Origin: Nocardioides lijunqiniae
Lineage (GTDB): Bacteria; Actinomycetota; Actinomycetes; Propionibacteriales; Nocardioidaceae
Assembly: GCF_015024225.1 (NCBI RefSeq)
Contig: NZ_JACJGM010000034.1
Coordinates: 1 to 64,000, forward strand
Direction of reading: 5' to 3'
Length of the DNA: 64,000 nt
The first letter of the stretch is position 1. Each line of letters begins with the position of its first letter. The notes under the pieces are model-generated. The model saw nothing but the letters and a program-made list of their open reading frames with translations. It was not told where the DNA came from and ran no database searches. A program made the translations under genes and the position numbers. Shown piece after piece: positions 23,236 to 32,327 of this stretch.

Positions 23236-26200
23236 GGGAGACCGTCCCGTCCGTGCCGGCGGTCCGGTCGGGGGCATGCGGACGGGTGGTCAGGCTCGCC
23301 GCGACGAGTCCCACGCCGAGACCGGCCACCGCGTCGCAGACGGTGGGCGGCAGCCCCGACTCGCCCACGGCGACCAGCGCGGCGGCCACGCCCGCCAGCC
23401 CGACCAGCACCGCGCCCGCGGCCCCGGGGTCGAGGCGGCGACGCGCGAGCACCCCGACCAGGAAGCCCACGGCGAGCGCCGGCCCGCCGAGCAGGCCCAC
23501 GACGACCAGGCCCGCGAGGCTCCAGCCCCAGGGCCAGGGCCGTGCCTCGCCTGCGGCGGTGACGTCGAGCCCGCAGTCCACCCGAAGGCGCTCGCGGCGC
23601 CGCGCCAGCACCGCACCCGCTGCCAGCAGCAGGGCGAGCACGCCGCCGGTCACGAGCGCGGCCTGGTACCACCGGTTGGGAGCGAAGGTGAGCTGCACGC
23701 GACCGCCCTCGCCGGCGGGCAGGACGTAGCCCTGCTTCCAGCCGTCCACGCGCACCGTGTCCAGCCGGCGCCCGTCGAGCTCGGCGACCCAGCCGTCGTT
23801 GACGTTCTCGGGCACCACGAGGAGCGCCTCCTCCCCCGGGCCCACCTCGACGCTGCGGTCGTTGGAGGTCCAGCGCCCGACCTCGACGTCGCGGCGGGCC
23901 GGCGGCGCCGGCGTGGCGCGACCGGCGGGTGCGAGCGTCAGCTCGCTGGGCGCGAACTGGTCCGTGGCGCTGATGCGCACCGTGTGGGTGCCCGCGCCGA
24001 TGTCCACCGGGCCCTCGCAGGACTCCAGCCTCATCGGCGTCCCGTCGAGGACCTGGGCCAGCGTGCCGGAGACCTGGGTGGGGTGGACCCGTCCGTCGAT
24101 CTCCAGCTCGGGCCCGAGACCGCAGATCGCGCCGGTGGGCAGGTCGCGCTCGGGGGTGTAGCGCAGGCCCTCGAGGCCGCCGACGGTGAGCTCGGCGACG
24201 CCGAGCGGGGCGGACGCCTCGGCCGGAGGCGGCGCGAAGACGATCCGCAGGCGACTGGTGGTGAGCGGTGCGAACGCGGCGCGCCCCGCGGCGTCGAAGG
24301 TCACGCTCCTCGTCTCGCCGCCGGCCACGACCGTGGCGCTCGTCGGGCCCACGGCGGTGCCGCGGGGCGCGGTGACGCGCAGCTCGTCGACCGTGCGCCG
24401 GCCCTTCCACCGCAGCCTCAGCGTCGGGTCCGGGTCGCCCTCGGCCGCCGACCAGAACGTCGCGGGGTCGCCGTCGTAGGAGAGCTGGGCGCCGACGCCC
24501 GGCTCGTTGAGGTACGTCGTCGACGACCGCACCCGCACCTTGCCGAAGATCGGCTCGGTCAGCCGCGCGCTGGCCGGGGTGGTGCGGGCCACGACGGAGC
24601 CGTCGAACTCCCAGCTCCCGTCGTCGCGCACGGTCAGCTCGCGCACGAGCCCGGACTCCTCCTCGCTGGCCCGCGCGTCGGCGAGGAACCCGCAGGTGGT
24701 GCCCAGGCCGGCGTCGATGCAGCCACGGCGGTGGGGCCGCGAGCGCAGGACGAACGTCGTGCCGTCGTCGGCCCCGGCGTCGGGGACGACCAGGCGCCGC
24801 TCGACGTCCACGCCCGGGAAGGAGATGTCGCGGATCGCGACCACGCCGTCGGTGCCGGCCGTGTCGGTCACGGTGACGCGCAGGCGGTCGAGCTCGCCGC
24901 GCAGCGGCACCTCCACGGTCCCGGATCCCGGGTCGACGGGCAGTGTCTCGTCGGTGTCGCCAGCCTGCACCCGCACCTCGCGCACGGGCAGGCCGGTCAC
25001 GCCGTCGACCCCCAGGACCACCGTGGCGGTCTCGAAGGAGACCGGCTCGTCGAACCGGACCTCGACCCACTGCCCGACCGGGTCGAGCAGGGGCGAGGAC
25101 TGCCAGTAGGTGTCGACGAGGCCGTCGACGGCGGCGTAGGGGCCGAGCTCGGGGCGGACCGGCCCGAACGTGTCGGAGTAGCCGCCCGAGGAGGACGCGA
25201 CGACCGACGCGATGCCCTCGTAGGCGGCGTAGACCCGCCGGCTGGACTCCGGACCGGAGTAGTCGTTGGCGGTGCGCTCGGTGCGGTAGCCCTCGTCCTT
25301 CGTCATGACCTGGCCCACCGCGTCCTCGAGCCGGCCGAAGCCGCGCTCCCGCTTGCGGTAGCCGTCGCCCACGAGGTCGGGGGCGGTCGCCTCCCAGTTG
25401 CGCTCGCCCTCCATGACCACGGGGGTGCGGGGGTCCAGCCGCCCCGCCTCCATGGCCGTCAGGATGTCCTCCGGGCCGCCGGCGAGGGTCTGCACGCCGT
25501 CCCGCTCGACGGCCTCGACGCGCGGCACGTCCCCGTCGACGCGCAGGATGTCGATCATCGACTGGTCCCCGAAGCCCGACGACCCGAACGACGCGACCTC
25601 GGTCAGGCCAGGGCTGCGGCGCAGCGCGAGGTCGACGCGCGCCGGGTCGGGCGCCCCGCTGGCGTAGAGGTCGAGGTCGCGGCGGACCACGACGTACTCG
25701 ACGCCCGCGCGCGCCAGCACCCCGGCCAGCTCGGGCGAGCCCTGGCCGTCGGAGACCCGCTCCTGGATCGCGTCGAGGAAGCGGATCGTGCTGCCGGGCG
25801 TGAGCGGGATCTGGCTGCGCGTCACCCACGGGGTGCTGGCCAGCCCCTGGAGCGGCTCGTCGATGGTCCATCCCCACCACTGCTGGCCGAAGCCGGCTCC
25901 CGGCACGACGAGGGCCGACGCCGTGCCGTCGACGCTGTCGAGGTACGACGCCGCCTCCTGCCAGGCGCTGGGCACCTCGGTCCAGCCCGGCTTGCGCATC
26001 TCGCCGCTCCACAGGGGCTGCGCCGCGACGATCAGCAGCACCGCCACGAGGGAGGCGCCCAGGCTCCGGGCGGCCGCGCGGCTGCGCCCGGCCGAGGGGA
26101 CCAGCGACGTGGCCGCGTGGGCGAGGCCGAGCGCGAGCGGCAGCCGCAGCAGCGGGTCCACCTTGTGCACGTTGCGCAGCATCGAGAGCGGCCCGTCGAG

Positions 26201-27259
26201 CAGGAACTGGAACTGGCTGGCCAGCGGCGAGGCCAGGGCACCCTCGCGGGACACGGTCAGGCACACGGCGCCGAGGAGCAGGCTCAGCAGGAGCGGCACC
26301 CGCAGGGGCATCGTGCGGCGCGTGAGGCCGTAGAAGCCCAGGGCCGACACCGCGGCGGTGGTCGCGATCAGCACCGGAGCGGTGGCCAGGGAGTAGGCGC
26401 CCGGCCACCACGGCTGCCCGCCGACGTAGATGAAGGAGAGCCAGTGGTCGGCGCCGCGCGTGACGTTGGTCCAGCCCAGCGGGCGCACGACCGCGATCGA
26501 GGTCTCGATGTAGTCGAGGAACGGCGGGCTGTAGCGGCCCAGGACGAGCAGCGGCAGCATCCACCAGGCGCTGGCCATGACCGTGGCGCCGGCCCACCAC
26601 CGCGCCAGCTGCCCGCCGCCCGGACGGCGGACGGTCGCCAGCACGACCAGGAGCGGCAGGGGCAGCGCGGCGAGGTTCTCGACCGCGTTGACCCCACCGA
26701 AGAACAGCATCGCGACGCCCGACCAGAGCGCTCCGGTGCGCGGGCCGAGGCGACCGCGCTGGGCCAGCACGAGCGGCAGCACCACCCAGGGCAGCACGGC
26801 GGTCGGCAGCACCTCGGCGGTCAGCACGCCGGCCAGGCCCAGCAGCCGGGGGGCGACGGCGTACGACACCCCGCCCAGCCAGCCGGCCCACGGCGAGGCG
26901 TCGGGGCTCATCGCCCGCACGAGGCGGCGGCAGCCCTCGAACGCGACCACGAGCAGCAGCCCGCTCCACAGCCGCTGGGTGACCCAGTCGGGCAGCCCGA
27001 CCCAGTCGCCCACCAGGAAGAACGTGCCCTGCGGGAAGAGGTAGCCGTAGGCCTGGTTCTGCAGCTCGCCGAACGACGAGTCCTGGTTCCACAGCGACAG
27101 GCTCCGCGTCATGAACCGGCCCGGAGCGGCGGTGAGGTCGAACTTGGTGTCGAACGTGGTGGTGCCGAGCCGCTGCAGGAAGGACAGCGCCATCAGCCAG
27201 GTCCAGGTCAGCGGCACCGCCCACCAGGCGAAGGGGCGTCCACGGAGTCGGTCGACCAC
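23228..27259 (-). CDS. aftD: AftD-like alpha-(1->3)-arabinofuranosyltransferase
   Basis: 1343 residues, similar in size to mycobacterial AftD. The N-terminal half is a GT-C membrane domain beginning TWTWLMALSFLQRLGTTTFD with the acidic pair in TKFDL. The C-terminal half is extracytoplasmic and contains a discoidin-like sugar-binding segment (YAAVDGLVDTYWQSSPLLD) and more beta domains, ending with two or three membrane helices. AftD adds arabinofuranose from decaprenyl-phospho-arabinose to cell-wall arabinan in mycobacteria; the acceptor in this organism is unknown. GTG start with no clear ribosome site. It is divergent from a methyltransferase gene. Confidence 0.85.
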   Translation of the reverse strand: MVDRLRGRPFAWWAVPLTWTWLMALSFLQRLGTTTFDTKFDLTAAPGRFMTRSLSLWNQDSSFGELQNQAYGYLFPQGTFFLVGDWVGLPDWVTQRLWSGLLLVVAFEGCRRLVRAMSPDASPWAGWLGGVSYAVAPRLLGLAGVLTAEVLPTAVLPWVVLPLVLAQRGRLGPRTGALWSGVAMLFFGGVNAVENLAALPLPLLVVLATVRRPGGGQLARWWAGATVMASAWWMLPLLVLGRYSPPFLDYIETSIAVVRPLGWTNVTRGADHWLSFIYVGGQPWWPGAYSLATAPVLIATTAAVSALGFYGLTRRTMPLRVPLLLSLLLGAVCLTVSREGALASPLASQFQFLLDGPLSMLRNVHKVDPLLRLPLALGLAHAATSLVPSAGRSRAAARSLGASLVAVLLIVAAQPLWSGEMRKPGWTEVPSAWQEAASYLDSVDGTASALVVPGAGFGQQWWGWTIDEPLQGLASTPWVTRSQIPLTPGSTIRFLDAIQERVSDGQGSPELAGVLARAGVEYVVVRRDLDLYASGAPDPARVDLALRRSPGLTEVASFGSSGFGDQSMIDILRVDGDVPRVEAVERDGVQTLAGGPEDILTAMEAGRLDPRTPVVMEGERNWEATAPDLVGDGYRKRERGFGRLEDAVGQVMTKDEGYRTERTANDYSGPESSRRVYAAYEGIASVVASSSGGYSDTFGPVRPELGPYAAVDGLVDTYWQSSPLLDPVGQWVEVRFDEPVSFETATVVLGVDGVTGLPVREVRVQAGDTDETLPVDPGSGTVEVPLRGELDRLRVTVTDTAGTDGVVAIRDISFPGVDVERRLVVPDAGADDGTTFVLRSRPHRRGCIDAGLGTTCGFLADARASEEESGLVRELTVRDDGSWEFDGSVVARTTPASARLTEPIFGKVRVRSSTTYLNEPGVGAQLSYDGDPATFWSAAEGDPDPTLRLRWKGRRTVDELRVTAPRGTAVGPTSATVVAGGETRSVTFDAAGRAAFAPLTTSRLRIVFAPPPAEASAPLGVAELTVGGLEGLRYTPERDLPTGAICGLGPELEIDGRVHPTQVSGTLAQVLDGTPMRLESCEGPVDIGAGTHTVRISATDQFAPSELTLAPAGRATPAPPARRDVEVGRWTSNDRSVEVGPGEEALLVVPENVNDGWVAELDGRRLDTVRVDGWKQGYVLPAGEGGRVQLTFAPNRWYQAALVTGGVLALLLAAGAVLARRRERLRVDCGLDVTAAGEARPWPWGWSLAGLVVVGLLGGPALAVGFLVGVLARRRLDPGAAGAVLVGLAGVAAALVAVGESGLPPTVCDAVAGLGVGLVAASLTTRPHAPDRTAGTDGTVSHA

Positions 27260-27426
27260 GAGCGCTCGCGAGCGTCCGGCTTCGATGACGAATCCTCCTC
27301 TTGCCGCGGACGGGACGAACCGACCGGTAACCTGCCGCGTGTGATCCTAGGGCGTCGTGGCAATGTCGGAGCCGTACCCGGTCGAATCTGTCTCCCCGCG
27401 CCCGCGCGCCGGGTCCGTGGTGCCAG

Positions 27427-28155
27427 GTGACCCGCCCGTCGGGCGCCGACGCCGATGAGCGCTTCGAGCGCGTCTGGTCGGTCGCGGACCGCATCCCCGG
27501 CTGGCTGACCCGGGACCAGGCGCGACTGCTGTACGACGAGGCGCTCGCCGTCTCCGCGGGGTCGGCGCTGCTCGAGATCGGCAGCCACCAGGGCCGGTCG
27601 ACCGTCGTGCTGGGCAAGGTCGCGGACGCCACCGGCGGCGAGGTGATCGCCATCGACCCCTTCGTCGAGGGCCGACTCTTCGGCGGGGCGCCGACCAAGA
27701 CCAAGTTCCTCGCCCACCTCGACGAGGCCGAGGTCGCCCACGTCGTCCGGCACGTCGAGGACTACTCCACCCAGGCCCGCCCCGCCTGGACGGAGTCCTT
27801 CCAGTACCTCTACATCGACGGCAAGCACGACTTCTGGACCTTCAGCGACGACCTGCTCTGGGCCCGCTTCCTGCCGCCGGGCGCGCCCGTGCTGGTCCAC
27901 GACGCCTACTCCTCGATCGGGGTGACGCTGGGCATCCTGGCGCGCGTCCTCTTCTCCCGCGAGCTGCGCTACGAGCGGCGCGAGGGCTCCATGGCGCTCT
28001 TCCGCACCACGCCGCCCCGGCTCGCCGACCGGCTGCGCATCCTGCGCGAGGTCCCCTGGTGGCTGCGCAACGTCGTCATCAAGGTGATGCTGCGCCTCCG
28101 GCTGCGCCCCCTGGCGCGGCTGGTGGGCCACGACTCGCCGTACGACCCCTACTGA
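27427..28155 (+). CDS. Class I SAM methyltransferase (Methyltransf_24-like)
   Basis: 242 residues. Motif I is ALLEIGSHQGRSTVVLGKVA (about 48-67), followed by VIAIDPFVEG and, further on, YLYIDGKHDFW and FLPPGAPVLVHDAY. These are the marks of the small methyltransferases often encoded in glycan clusters. The C-terminus is basic (MLRLRLRPLARL) and may contact the membrane. GTG start. Divergent from aftD by 167 bases, so it may share a control region. Substrate unknown; methylation of a sugar is the natural guess from context. Confidence 0.75.
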   Translation: MTRPSGADADERFERVWSVADRIPGWLTRDQARLLYDEALAVSAGSALLEIGSHQGRSTVVLGKVADATGGEVIAIDPFVEGRLFGGAPTKTKFLAHLDEAEVAHVVRHVEDYSTQARPAWTESFQYLYIDGKHDFWTFSDDLLWARFLPPGAPVLVHDAYSSIGVTLGILARVLFSRELRYERREGSMALFRTTPPRLADRLRILREVPWWLRNVVIKVMLRLRLRPLARLVGHDSPYDPY

Positions 28156-29273
28156 GCGCCGGCGGGCCGCTCGAAGAAGCGGTCCGTGAGGGCGCCGACG
28201 AGCGCCGCGTGCTCCTCGGCGGTGAAGTCGCGCCGGCGCGTGCGCAGCGACAGGGTGGTGGTGGCCGTCGTGGAGGCCAGTCCCACCGCCACCGAGCGCG
28301 GGCCGCTGCTGGCCGGGAACATGGTGAGCGAGACCAGGTCCTCGCCGAGGACCAGGCCCAGGTTGCTCAGCATGGCGGTCGCGCCCAGCCGGCTGCTGAG
28401 CAGGCGCACCGCCAGGGGCGCCGTGCCGCCGGCGGAGGTCTCCGGGAAGTCCGGCTCGGGTCGCAGCGCCGCGATCGCCGGCGCCAGGCGCTCGGCGTCC
28501 GTGCCGCCGCCGACCCGCAGCCGGAGGTAGGCGGTCTGGCGGTCCGGCTGCGGCAGGTCGTCGGTCCGGCGTGAGGCGCCGATGACCAGCACCGGTCGCC
28601 GCGACGTGCCCCTCGACGTGCCCCTCGACGAGCCCTGGGTGTGGGCGGCGAGCACGGCGTGCGCGAGGTGGGCGGTCCCGCGCTCGACCCGTGGCCGGGT
28701 GACCGAGCTGAGGTCCTCGAGCGGTGAGCCCTCCTCGCCGTCGCCGCCGAAGCGCGCCGGCGGGTCGGTGAGCGCCTCGCCGAGGCGCCGCACGCTCGAG
28801 GCCAGGAAGCCGTAGGGCGCGGCGCGGTCACCGATCCCGCGGGCCCGGGTGCGCAGCCCCCGGCCCAGCGCGGCCCCGGCGACCGCGAGCAGGCCGAGGC
28901 CGTCGATCACCCCGTGGTGGGCCCCCACGAGCAGGCGGGTGCCGTCGTCGGTCAGGGCCAGCCGCAGCAGCGGCGAGCTGGGTCCGTACGGCGCCGAGGC
29001 GACCTCGCGGCGCGCGGCCGGCCAGTCGGCCGCCGCGACGACGCCCACCTCGGGCGCGACGCCGAGGTGCGGGTGCTCGACGCACAGCGCGGCGACCCGC
29101 TCGCCGACGCCCTCGCCGTCCACGGGCGCGCCGACGTGCGCCTCGAGGCAGATGCCCCACGTGGTGTCCGGGTCGCCGTACATCCCGACGACCTCGCGCG
29201 CGCCACGGACGGCCGGATCGAGCCGGGCGCGTCGTGCGCGCAGGGTGGGACGCACCAAGGCAACCTCAGGCAT
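28149..29273 (-). CDS. Condensation-domain-like acyltransferase (HHxxxDG)
   Basis: 374 residues from MPEVALVRP. The motif GAHHGVIDGLGLLAVAG contains the HHxxxDG catalytic signature shared by condensation domains, PapA-type acyltransferases and WS/DGAT enzymes. The second half shows the expected LSNLGLVLGEDLVSL strand. The frame is open upstream to 29474, but that part lies over the promoter of the divergent UbiA gene and looks non-coding. A repeated RGTS in the middle comes from a 12-base direct repeat. In this glycan region it may acylate a sugar or lipid; no partner carrier protein is seen. Confidence 0.7.
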   Translation of the reverse strand: MPEVALVRPTLRARRARLDPAVRGAREVVGMYGDPDTTWGICLEAHVGAPVDGEGVGERVAALCVEHPHLGVAPEVGVVAAADWPAARREVASAPYGPSSPLLRLALTDDGTRLLVGAHHGVIDGLGLLAVAGAALGRGLRTRARGIGDRAAPYGFLASSVRRLGEALTDPPARFGGDGEEGSPLEDLSSVTRPRVERGTAHLAHAVLAAHTQGSSRGTSRGTSRRPVLVIGASRRTDDLPQPDRQTAYLRLRVGGGTDAERLAPAIAALRPEPDFPETSAGGTAPLAVRLLSSRLGATAMLSNLGLVLGEDLVSLTMFPASSGPRSVAVGLASTTATTTLSLRTRRRDFTAEEHAALVGALTDRFFERPAGAQ

Positions 29274-29322
29274 AGTGACGGCAGACGAAGCCACAACGTA
29301 TCGCGAAACACCCAAGGACCAC

Positions 29323-30219
29323 ATGACAGCCACCCAGACCCCGCCGGCGTCCGCCGCGCGCGGGCTGCTCAGGACGGCGCGCCCCCGCCAGTGGAGCAAG
29401 AACCTCCTCGTCCTCGCCGCCCCGGTGCTGTCCGGCGAGCTCACCGAGGGCTCGGTGGTCGCGCACACGGCCATCGCCTTCGTCGCGTTCTGCTGCGCCG
29501 CCTCCGGCGTCTACCTGGTCAACGACGCCCGGGACGTGGAGGCCGACCGGGCCCACCCGAGCAAGCGCTTCCGCCCGGTCGCGGCCGGCGTGGTCCGGCC
29601 CGGGGCGGCGTACGCCGCGGGCGCGGCGCTCCACGTGCTGGCGCTGGTCGTTGCGGTCCAGGCCGGCTGGCGGCTGGCGGCGGTGATCGCCGTCTACCTC
29701 GCCGTGTCGGCCGCCTACTCCTGGTGGCTCAAGCACGAGCCGGTGCTGGACATCGCCGTGATCGCCTCGGGCTTCCTGCTGCGCGCGGTCGCCGGCGGCG
29801 CCGCCTCGGGGATCGAGCTGTCGCAGTGGTTCCTGCTGAGCGCGTCGTTCGGCTCGCTCTTCATGGCGGCCGGCAAGCGCTACGCCGAGGTGTCGCTGGA
29901 CCTCAAGGAGCCCGAGCTCTTCCGCCGCACGCTCGCGCTGTACTCGCCGACGTACCTGCGCTTCGTCTGGACCATGTCGGCCGGCCTGCTGATCATGACC
30001 TACGGCCTGTGGGCCTTCGAGCTGAGCGCGGCCGCCGGCGGCTCGGCGCTCACCGTCGCCTCGATGGCGCCGTTCGTGCTCGCCGTCCTGCGCTACGCCG
30101 TCTCGGTCGACGCGGGGGTGGCGGGCGAGCCCGAGGAGATCGCCCTGCGCGACCACGTGCTCCAGGTCCTGGCCGTGGTGTGGCTCGCCCTCGTCGCGGG
30201 TGCGGTCTACGTCGGCTGA
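29323..30219 (+). CDS. ubiA: Decaprenyl-phosphate phosphoribosyltransferase (UbiA family)
   Basis: 298 residues and about nine membrane segments. The prenyl-diphosphate/metal motif is LVNDARDVEADR (65-76), followed by HPSKRFRPVAAGVV. Later stretches SQWFLLSASFGSLFMAAGKR and YLRFVWTMS match, from memory, mycobacterial Rv3806c almost residue for residue, as does the C-terminal AGEPEEIALRDHVLQ. That enzyme joins phosphoribose to decaprenyl phosphate, the first step towards decaprenyl-phospho-arabinose, the donor for AftD. AAGGA precedes the ATG by 4 bases. The oxidase and reductase genes next door could finish the pathway. Confidence 0.88.
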   Translation: MTATQTPPASAARGLLRTARPRQWSKNLLVLAAPVLSGELTEGSVVAHTAIAFVAFCCAASGVYLVNDARDVEADRAHPSKRFRPVAAGVVRPGAAYAAGAALHVLALVVAVQAGWRLAAVIAVYLAVSAAYSWWLKHEPVLDIAVIASGFLLRAVAGGAASGIELSQWFLLSASFGSLFMAAGKRYAEVSLDLKEPELFRRTLALYSPTYLRFVWTMSAGLLIMTYGLWAFELSAAAGGSALTVASMAPFVLAVLRYAVSVDAGVAGEPEEIALRDHVLQVLAVVWLALVAGAVYVG

Positions 30220-30222
30220 GGC

Positions 30223-31251
30223 TCAGAGCACCCGCTTGGCGACGCGCAGCAGCCCCTGCTTGGCCGACCGGCGGTGCGCCGACCCGCCCTCGGGCTCGGC
30301 GTCGCGGTGCTGCAGGAACCACTCGTAGGAGCTCTCGAACATCGCGTCGGTCGACCACCGCGCGCTCCAGCCCAGCTCCGCCTTGGCGTCGGCGACGTCG
30401 AACCACAGGGAGCGGCTGTACATGATCCAGTGGTAGGGCGCGAACGGCGTGAGGCCGAGGCGGGCCGACCACTCCATCGCCCTCGTCGTCGGCCCGACGG
30501 GCAGGTGCCGCACCCGGGAGCCGGTGCCGGCGTGGGCGCACAGGTGCCCGACCGCCTCCCCCATCGTGCCGAACTCCTCGGCGCCGATGTTGTAGACGGC
30601 CGGCCCGGGACGCCGGGCCGCCAGCAGGCACGCGGACGCGAGGTCCTCGGCGTGCACGAACTGGTAGACGTTGCTGCCGTCGCCGAGCAGCGGCACGGAG
30701 GCGCCGTCGGCGATCCAGTCGAAGAGGATGCCGAAGATCCCGAGCCGGCCGTGCCCGAGGATCGTCCGGGGGCGCACGATCGTCGCGTCGAGACCCCGGC
30801 TGACGGCCGCCCGCACCAGCAGCTCGGCGTCGAGCTTGGCCCGGCCGTAGGCCTCGACCGGCCGCGCCGGGGTGGCGCGGGTGACCGGGTTGCTGCTCGG
30901 GACGCCGAAGACCGCGGAGGAGGAGGTGTGCACCAGCTTGGCCACCCCGGCCCGCTCGCAGGCGCGGATCACGACCGCCGTGCCCTCGACGTTGACCGAG
31001 TCGAACAGCGCGCGGTCGCGCGCGAGGGGCACCTGGGCGACGTTGTGGAAGACCATGTCGGCCCCCGCCACCGCGCGGCCCACCAGCTCCTCGTCGCGGA
31101 CGTCGCCGTGGAAGAGCCGGACCCCGGCGGGCCGGTCGGGCGCGTCGACCACGTCGAGCACCCGCACCTCGAGCCCGTCTCGCAGCAGCGCGTCGACCAG
31201 CAGCGACCCGAAGTAGCCGCTGCCGCCGGTGACGAGCGCGACCCCGCTCAC
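30223..31251 (-). CDS. NAD-dependent epimerase/dehydratase (extended SDR) 1
   Basis: 342 residues from the GTG at 31249-31251, which overlaps the TGA of the next gene upstream (GTGA). The nucleotide-binding motif TGGSGYFG is at about 8-15. The active site has HTSSSAVFG and the catalytic EAYGRAKLDAE (Y-x3-K). The C-terminal part includes YQFVHAEDLASACLLA and ends with a basic tail. The family includes UDP-sugar epimerases, reductases and 3-beta-hydroxysteroid dehydrogenases. In the four-gene operon with a second SDR and a GMC flavoenzyme it may reduce a lipid-linked keto sugar. Confidence 0.82.
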   Translation of the reverse strand: MSGVALVTGGSGYFGSLLVDALLRDGLEVRVLDVVDAPDRPAGVRLFHGDVRDEELVGRAVAGADMVFHNVAQVPLARDRALFDSVNVEGTAVVIRACERAGVAKLVHTSSSAVFGVPSSNPVTRATPARPVEAYGRAKLDAELLVRAAVSRGLDATIVRPRTILGHGRLGIFGILFDWIADGASVPLLGDGSNVYQFVHAEDLASACLLAARRPGPAVYNIGAEEFGTMGEAVGHLCAHAGTGSRVRHLPVGPTTRAMEWSARLGLTPFAPYHWIMYSRSLWFDVADAKAELGWSARWSTDAMFESSYEWFLQHRDAEPEGGSAHRRSAKQGLLRVAKRVL

Positions 31252-32327
31252 CGCGCGTCCCTCCGGGGCGCCAGCGCGATCCCCTGGGCCGCGCACCACC
31301 GCACCGAGCGGCGCATCCCCTCGGCGAGGTCGACGTGCGGGCGGTAGCCCAGCGAGTCGACCGTCGCGGAGACGTCGCAGGCGATGGTCTTGTCCATCTC
31401 GCCCAGGACGTGGAGGGACTGGTGGTAGACGCCGCGGTCCTGCAGGAGCCGGTCGGCGCGCTCCGCGAGCCTGCCGACGAGGCCGGGCGCCCGCAGCACG
31501 CGGTCGCTGACGACGTAGCCCTCCTCGCGCATGACGCGGGCGACGGTGGCCACGATGTCGGACATGGCGTAGGCCTCCCGGTCGGCGACCCAGAAGGCCT
31601 GCCCGGTGACGTCGGGGTGGTGCTCGGCCAGCGCCACCCCCTGGACCAGGTTGTCCACGAAGACCATCGAGCGCCGCTGGGTGCCGTCTCCGAGGACCGG
31701 GAAGCGCCCGCCGGCCACCATCGTGAAGAACGAGCTCTGCCGCGCCGGCTGGAACGGGCCGTAGAACCACGGCGGCCGGACGACGACGGTGTCGAGGCGT
31801 CCCGACGCGGCCGTCTCGAGGACCAGCTGCTCGGCGGCCATCTTCGAGCGGCCGTAGCCGAGGTACGGCCGGTAGGGCTCGTGCTGGCGGAAGCGGTCGC
31901 CGGGGGTGGCGTTGACGCCGAAGGCGGAGTTGGAGGAGACGTGCACGAGCCGGCGCGCTCCGGCGCGCGTCGCGGCGGCCAGCACCTCGCGCGTGCCCTC
32001 GAGGTTGACCCGTGCGAAGTCGGCCACCGTGGCCGGGTGGATCACGCCGGCCGCGTGCACGACCGAGGCGCCCTCGGCGCCGTCGAGGAGGCGGTCGAGG
32101 ACGCGTGGGTCGGCCACGTCGCCGACGTGGACCACCGCCCGGGGCAGGACCTCGAGGATCGCGGGCACCTCGGCGGGCGTGGCCGCCAGGACCCGGACCG
32201 CCCCCTCGCGGGCCACGGGGCCGTGCTCGGGGCGCGGCCGGGCGACGGCGTCCAGGAACGCGCGGCCGAACCAGCCGCCGGCCCCGGTGAGGACGGTGGT
32301 CGCCGCGGGCTCCCAGCGCCCGCTCAT
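31248..32327 (-). CDS. NAD-dependent epimerase/dehydratase (extended SDR) 2
   Basis: 359 residues from the ATG at 32325-32327, overlapping the TGA of the GMC gene. The cofactor motif is TGAGGWFG (about 16-23), the serine strand HVSSNSAFGVN and the catalytic YGRSKMAAEQ. VVVRPPWFYGPFQPAR and RRSMVFVDNLVQGVALAE are typical of 3-beta-HSD/epimerase-type SDRs. It is a paralogue of the downstream gene rather than a copy, with clearly different loops. Two SDRs in tandem with an oxidase suggest a two-step oxidation/reduction (epimerisation). Confidence 0.82.
   Translation of the reverse strand: MSGRWEPAATTVLTGAGGWFGRAFLDAVARPRPEHGPVAREGAVRVLAATPAEVPAILEVLPRAVVHVGDVADPRVLDRLLDGAEGASVVHAAGVIHPATVADFARVNLEGTREVLAAATRAGARRLVHVSSNSAFGVNATPGDRFRQHEPYRPYLGYGRSKMAAEQLVLETAASGRLDTVVVRPPWFYGPFQPARQSSFFTMVAGGRFPVLGDGTQRRSMVFVDNLVQGVALAEHHPDVTGQAFWVADREAYAMSDIVATVARVMREEGYVVSDRVLRAPGLVGRLAERADRLLQDRGVYHQSLHVLGEMDKTIACDVSATVDSLGYRPHVDLAEGMRRSVRWCAAQGIALAPRRDAR

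Noticed and set aside
28605..28635. Direct repeat (GACGTGCCCCTC twice) in the HHxxxDG acyltransferase gene
   Set aside because: Only two in-frame copies giving RGTS repeats; a minor coding expansion, not a regulatory or mobile repeat.
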